A stretch of 64,000 bases of DNA from the NCBI GenBank assembly GCA_048270425.1, contig JBLWSY010000011.1:58165-122164 (forward strand), given 5' to 3'. Shown piece after piece: positions 61,172 to 64,000 of the stretch (within the stretch, counting starts at the first letter, position 1; every line of letters begins with the position of its first letter). Both the position numbers and the translations under genes were made by a program. The DNA comes from Oceanospirillum sp048270425. GTDB taxonomy: Bacteria > Pseudomonadota > Gammaproteobacteria > Pseudomonadales > Halomonadaceae. The notes beneath the pieces were generated by a model that did no database searches, was not told where the DNA came from, and worked only from the letters and a program-made list of their open reading frames with translations.

Positions 61172-61276
61172 ACGTTTTGAGCTGGGGAAACAGGTGAGAA
61201 TCCTGCGCTGCCCCCGCAACGGTAAGTGACCGGTTTCTGTGAAACCGGCACAAGCCCGATTACCAGCTTTCAACGT
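61172..61276 (+). ncRNA. Cobalamin (AdoCbl) riboswitch
   Basis: Conserved core elements in order: GGGGAAACAGGTGAGAATCC, GCTGCCCCCGCAACGGTAA, and the B12 box AAGCCCGATTACCAGC. The ends pair (ACGTT..GAGCTGG with CCAGCT..CAACGT). It lies about 145 bases before btuB and should switch the gene off when cobalamin is plentiful. Confidence 0.93.
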
Positions 61277-61279
61277 TTC

Positions 61280-61329
61280 GGAGACCGAGCGTCTCCCGAG
61301 TATTTACGGTGTTGCGGAGGGCGACACCG
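61280..61329 (+). promoter_or_regulatory. Expression platform of the cobalamin riboswitch
   Basis: Two hairpins follow the aptamer: GGAGAC-cgagc-GTCTCC (61280-61296) and CGGTGTTGC-ggagg-GCGACACCG (61307-61329). The GGAGGG across the second loop is complementary to CCCTCC at 61377-61382, near the btuB ribosome site. No T-run, so translational control is more likely than termination. Confidence 0.5.
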
Positions 61330-61420
61330 GTGTAACTCAAGCTATCTCCTACCGGACATTGCCGCTGTTGCGCCTGCCCTCCCTCACGCTTATCTATTGC
61401 GCTGAGGATTGTGTTTTACC

Positions 61421-63235
61421 ATGAAGAAAATTGTACTGGCTGCCGCTATTTCTGCCGCCCTATCACCTGCTGCCTTCGCAGAAAGTTCTAGAACCATTGT
61501 GATTACTGCGAGTCGAACACCTCAACCACTGGAAAATGTTGAAGAGTCGACGCAGGTCATTACAAGCGAAGAGATAGAACAACAGCAAGCTACCTCATTA
61601 CCCCAACTACTAAGCAAACAACCAGGGCTACAGGTCAAAACCAGTGGCGGACCAGGTACAAAAAGCACACTCTACCTTCGCGGTCTGGATGCCGGACATA
61701 TTCTGGTACTGGTTGATGGAGTTCCTGTTGGCTCAGCTACCAGTGGTACAGCCAGCCTTGAGCACATTGATCCGGACATTATCGAGCGTATCGAAATTGT
61801 CCGTGGACCAAAATCAAGTCTTTACGGCGGTAATGCAAATGCAGGTGTGATTCAGATCTTCACCAAAACGGCCTCTGCTAGAGAGACTGGAGGCAGCATT
61901 AAAGCCGGTTACGGCTCCAATAACACCTTCAGCACAAGTCTTTCCGGTACCTATGCCGATCACAGATCACAAATTTCAGCCACTGTCAGCCGTTTCCAGA
62001 CAGATGGCATTGATGCCATTGACAACAATATTGACGAAGATGATGGCTACGAAAACCTGACGCTGTCACTGTCAGGCTCACACCTGCTGTCGGATTCAAC
62101 CAAAATCTCTGCTGGTTTCTCTCATTCCACCGGCAACAACGAGTACGATGGCTGCAGCTCCAGTACCAATGACTGTAGCAGCGACTTTACTTACCAGGTT
62201 ATCAATGCCGGCGTATCACACGACTTCTCTGAAACCGTCAACCTTGAGACCCGTATCAGCTCAAAGCTTGATCATAGCCGAAGCATAGAAGACGGTGAAA
62301 AGGGTGATACTTTCGAAACACAAAGCAATTTCTTCAGCAGTATCGTCGGTATTCAGGCAACCCGGAATATCAGTATTCATACCGGTCTGGACTATCAGAA
62401 CGATGACGTAGGTGAAAGTACACCTGACGGTAATGCCTATGATGAAACCAGCCGTGATAATACCGGTGTTTTTGTCAGCGCCGGTTTTGACAACAACATA
62501 GCAACTGCTGAAGCTTCGGTTCGTTACGATGACAATGAGAGCTTTGGCGACTTCACCACTTACGGTTTGGGCGCCGGCTATCGCATTAACTCGCTGGTTA
62601 AAGTGAATGCGAGTCTGGCAACTGGCTTCAAGACGCCAACCTTCAACGATCTCTACTACCCGAACTATGGTAACCCTGACGCAGAGCCAGAGACTTACAC
62701 CACTAAAAGCATTAGTGCGACTCTGACTCCAAACCGTCAGGTTAAAGCGATTGCAACCCTTTACCGGACCGAGGTTGATGACCCTCTGAACGTCAACAAT
62801 GATTCTGTCGAGAACGGAGATGATTCGAGGATTACCGGTAAAGAACTGACGCTTATATACACCGAACGCAATTTGGAACTCGCCGCTACCCACGAGTCGA
62901 TTGATCCGGAGAACAAAGAATCAGGCAAAGATCTGCGATTTGTTGCGCGTCAGAAAACCACAGCGTCAGCCACCTATAGCATCAACCAACTTTCTGCCGG
63001 TCTTGATATCGAGAACGTTGGCAAACGCTACAAAGATAATGACAATGAGGTCGAACTGGACAGCTACACCCTCGTTCACCTGAATGCAGGTTATGATCTG
63101 CAAAAAGATCTGAAACTTGCCTTTAGCGTAAAAAACGTCACTGACGAAAATTACGTCAGCAACCAGACTTACGGTGGCGACGACTACAATGTAGAAGGCC
63201 GGACTTTCTTTGGCTCTGTCCGCTACCGCTTTTAA
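61421..63235 (+). CDS. btuB: TonB-dependent vitamin B12 receptor BtuB
   Basis: 604 residues from the ATG at 61421 (MKKIVLAAAISAALSPAAFA signal peptide; AGGA 12 bases upstream; a TTG at 61409 is less likely). TonB box region TIVITASRTP, plug domain (LPQLLSKQPGLQ, LVDGVPVG, RGPKSSLYGGNANAGVIQIF) and a barrel ending in RYRF. It imports cobalamin across the outer membrane with TonB energy. Controlled by the riboswitch; cobO follows after 47 bases. Confidence 0.94.
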   Translation: MKKIVLAAAISAALSPAAFAESSRTIVITASRTPQPLENVEESTQVITSEEIEQQQATSLPQLLSKQPGLQVKTSGGPGTKSTLYLRGLDAGHILVLVDGVPVGSATSGTASLEHIDPDIIERIEIVRGPKSSLYGGNANAGVIQIFTKTASARETGGSIKAGYGSNNTFSTSLSGTYADHRSQISATVSRFQTDGIDAIDNNIDEDDGYENLTLSLSGSHLLSDSTKISAGFSHSTGNNEYDGCSSSTNDCSSDFTYQVINAGVSHDFSETVNLETRISSKLDHSRSIEDGEKGDTFETQSNFFSSIVGIQATRNISIHTGLDYQNDDVGESTPDGNAYDETSRDNTGVFVSAGFDNNIATAEASVRYDDNESFGDFTTYGLGAGYRINSLVKVNASLATGFKTPTFNDLYYPNYGNPDAEPETYTTKSISATLTPNRQVKAIATLYRTEVDDPLNVNNDSVENGDDSRITGKELTLIYTERNLELAATHESIDPENKESGKDLRFVARQKTTASATYSINQLSAGLDIENVGKRYKDNDNEVELDSYTLVHLNAGYDLQKDLKLAFSVKNVTDENYVSNQTYGGDDYNVEGRTFFGSVRYRF

Positions 63236-63282
63236 AACACTGCACTGATTTAATACTGCAAAGGGATACAACCGGAGACCCC

Positions 63283-63882
63283 ATGACTGATCGCGATACC
63301 CGCCATAAAAAGGCGATGCAAAAACGCAAAGAGATGGTTGATGCCAAAGTTGCCAAGGCAACGGAAGAGCGCGGCATTGTCATTCTGATTACCGGTAACG
63401 GTAAGGGCAAAACCACATCAGCATGGGGCACGGTGGCCCGCAGCCTCGGCTACGGCTACAAGGTTGCAGTAACGCAGTTTATTAAAGGCACCTGGGATTG
63501 CGGTGAGCGGGATATATTTGAAGGAAATCCAAACCTGACCGTTCATGTAATGGGCACAGGTTTTACCTGGGAAACTCAGGATCGTGAGCTGGATAAAAAA
63601 GCCTGTCGTGCTGCATGGGAAAAGACCCTGCCAAATCTGAAGGATGAGAGTATCAAGCTGGTAGTGCTCGATGAGATCACCTACATGCTGAAATACGGTT
63701 ATCTGGAGATTAAAGAGGTGCTGGACGCCCTGAAAGGTCGTCCGAAGGATCAGTCTGTGATTCTGACCGGTCGAGCTGCACACCGTGATCTGGTGGAATA
63801 CGCCGATACCGTATCTGAAGTGCGTGATGAAAAGCACGCCTTCAACGCCGGTATTAAAGCGCAGAAAGGTATCGACTGGTAA
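63283..63882 (+). CDS. cobO: Cob(I)yrinic acid a,c-diamide adenosyltransferase
   Basis: 199 residues. P-loop GNGKGKTTSAWG (about 35-46) and the family blocks FIKGTWDCGERDIF, VVLDEITYMLKYGYL and LTGRAAHRDLVEYAD. It adenosylates corrinoids to the coenzyme form. Downstream of btuB and probably under the same riboswitch. The IS element begins 42 bases after its stop, so any further cob genes are now separated from it. Confidence 0.95.
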   Translation: MTDRDTRHKKAMQKRKEMVDAKVAKATEERGIVILITGNGKGKTTSAWGTVARSLGYGYKVAVTQFIKGTWDCGERDIFEGNPNLTVHVMGTGFTWETQDRELDKKACRAAWEKTLPNLKDESIKLVVLDEITYMLKYGYLEIKEVLDALKGRPKDQSVILTGRAAHRDLVEYADTVSEVRDEKHAFNAGIKAQKGIDW

Positions 63883-63923
63883 CCCGACCGATACCTGAAA
63901 AGCTCGAAGGAAAGCCCGTTAAA

Positions 63924-64000
63924 TGAAGTGACCCCATAAAGTTGGACACTTTATTATCCGGCTGCCATGGCCTGAGTTCGATATTCAACTGGACTCAGGC
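63924..64000. mobile_element. End of an IS3-family insertion sequence (continues beyond window)
   Basis: The terminal sequence TGAAGTGACCCCATAAAGTT and following TGGACAC has the TG start and the AAAGTTGGACA core typical of IS3-family (IS150-like) ends. The 3' end of OrfB reads inward from it. The other end and target duplication lie outside. Confidence 0.8.
63954..64000 (-). CDS. IS3-family transposase OrfB, C-terminal end (partial)
   Basis: The minus strand reads LSPVEYRTQAMAAG-stop, the common C terminus of IS3-family DDE transposases (LSPVxYR). Only 14 full codons plus the stop are in the window. Confidence 0.8.
   Translation of the reverse strand, partial: LSPVEYRTQAMAAG

Overview
This 64 kb window is ordinary chromosomal sequence from a gammaproteobacterium. 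The gene order matches Pseudomonas and relatives (ftsK-lolA-rarA-crcB-serS-cysG; clpS-clpA-infA-ate-aat; rluE-nudJ-mnmA-hflD-purB; long-form aceA; monomeric idh), but with lower GC and marine-type gene content. A member of the Oceanospirillales (Neptunomonas/Amphritea/Marinobacterium type) is the best guess. This is inferred from gene order and protein style, not from a database search.

Layout. 1-1.2 kb: 3' part of an M16 peptidase, probably PqqF, so the PQQ biosynthesis locus probably lies to the left. 1.4-9.3 kb: mixed genes (FecR-like barrel protein, small secreted protein, type II NADH dehydrogenase, acyltransferase, YtoQ, DUF1275 membrane protein, diguanylate cyclase, two small proteins). 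9.6-30.7 kb: a quinoprotein alcohol-oxidation region. It holds a PQQ alcohol dehydrogenase with the lanthanide-type metal site, an aldehyde dehydrogenase, cytochrome c550, periplasmic accessory proteins, a PedA1A2BC-like ABC system, a CXXCW lipoprotein and a LuxR-type response regulator. Two chemoreceptors and a second diguanylate cyclase are interleaved or adjacent. 31-38 kb: msrB, cysG, serS, crcB, a hemerythrin, rarA, lolA. 38-46 kb: ftsK, aat, ate, infA, clpA, clpS. 46.7-53 kb: rluE, nudJ, mnmA, hflD, purB, roxA. 53.5-58.6 kb: isocitrate lyase, a small ADP-ribosyltransferase-like protein and monomeric isocitrate dehydrogenase. 58.6-61 kb: two uncharacterised proteins and rlmJ. 61.1-63.9 kb: a cobalamin riboswitch with btuB and cobO. 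The window ends inside one end of an IS3-family insertion sequence.

How the genes work together. The 11.7-28.9 kb region forms a periplasmic alcohol-oxidation module. The quinoprotein oxidises alcohols and passes electrons to the PedF-like cytochrome. The aldehyde product is oxidised in the cytoplasm by the ExaC/PedI-like dehydrogenase. The ABC system probably imports the lanthanide cofactor, and the LuxR regulator probably controls the units. Acetate made from C2 alcohols would feed the glyoxylate shunt, whose branch-point enzymes AceA and Idh lie near the right end.

Most distinctive observations: the lanthanide-type active site in the only quinoprotein dehydrogenase here; a dyad shared by two promoters of the module; a siroheme synthase whose N-terminal domain has lost its nucleotide-binding glycines and catalytic aspartate; a 64-nt stem-loop in the aceA leader; and an uncharacterised ART-like protein between aceA and idh. 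No CRISPR array, prophage, tRNA or rRNA gene was seen.
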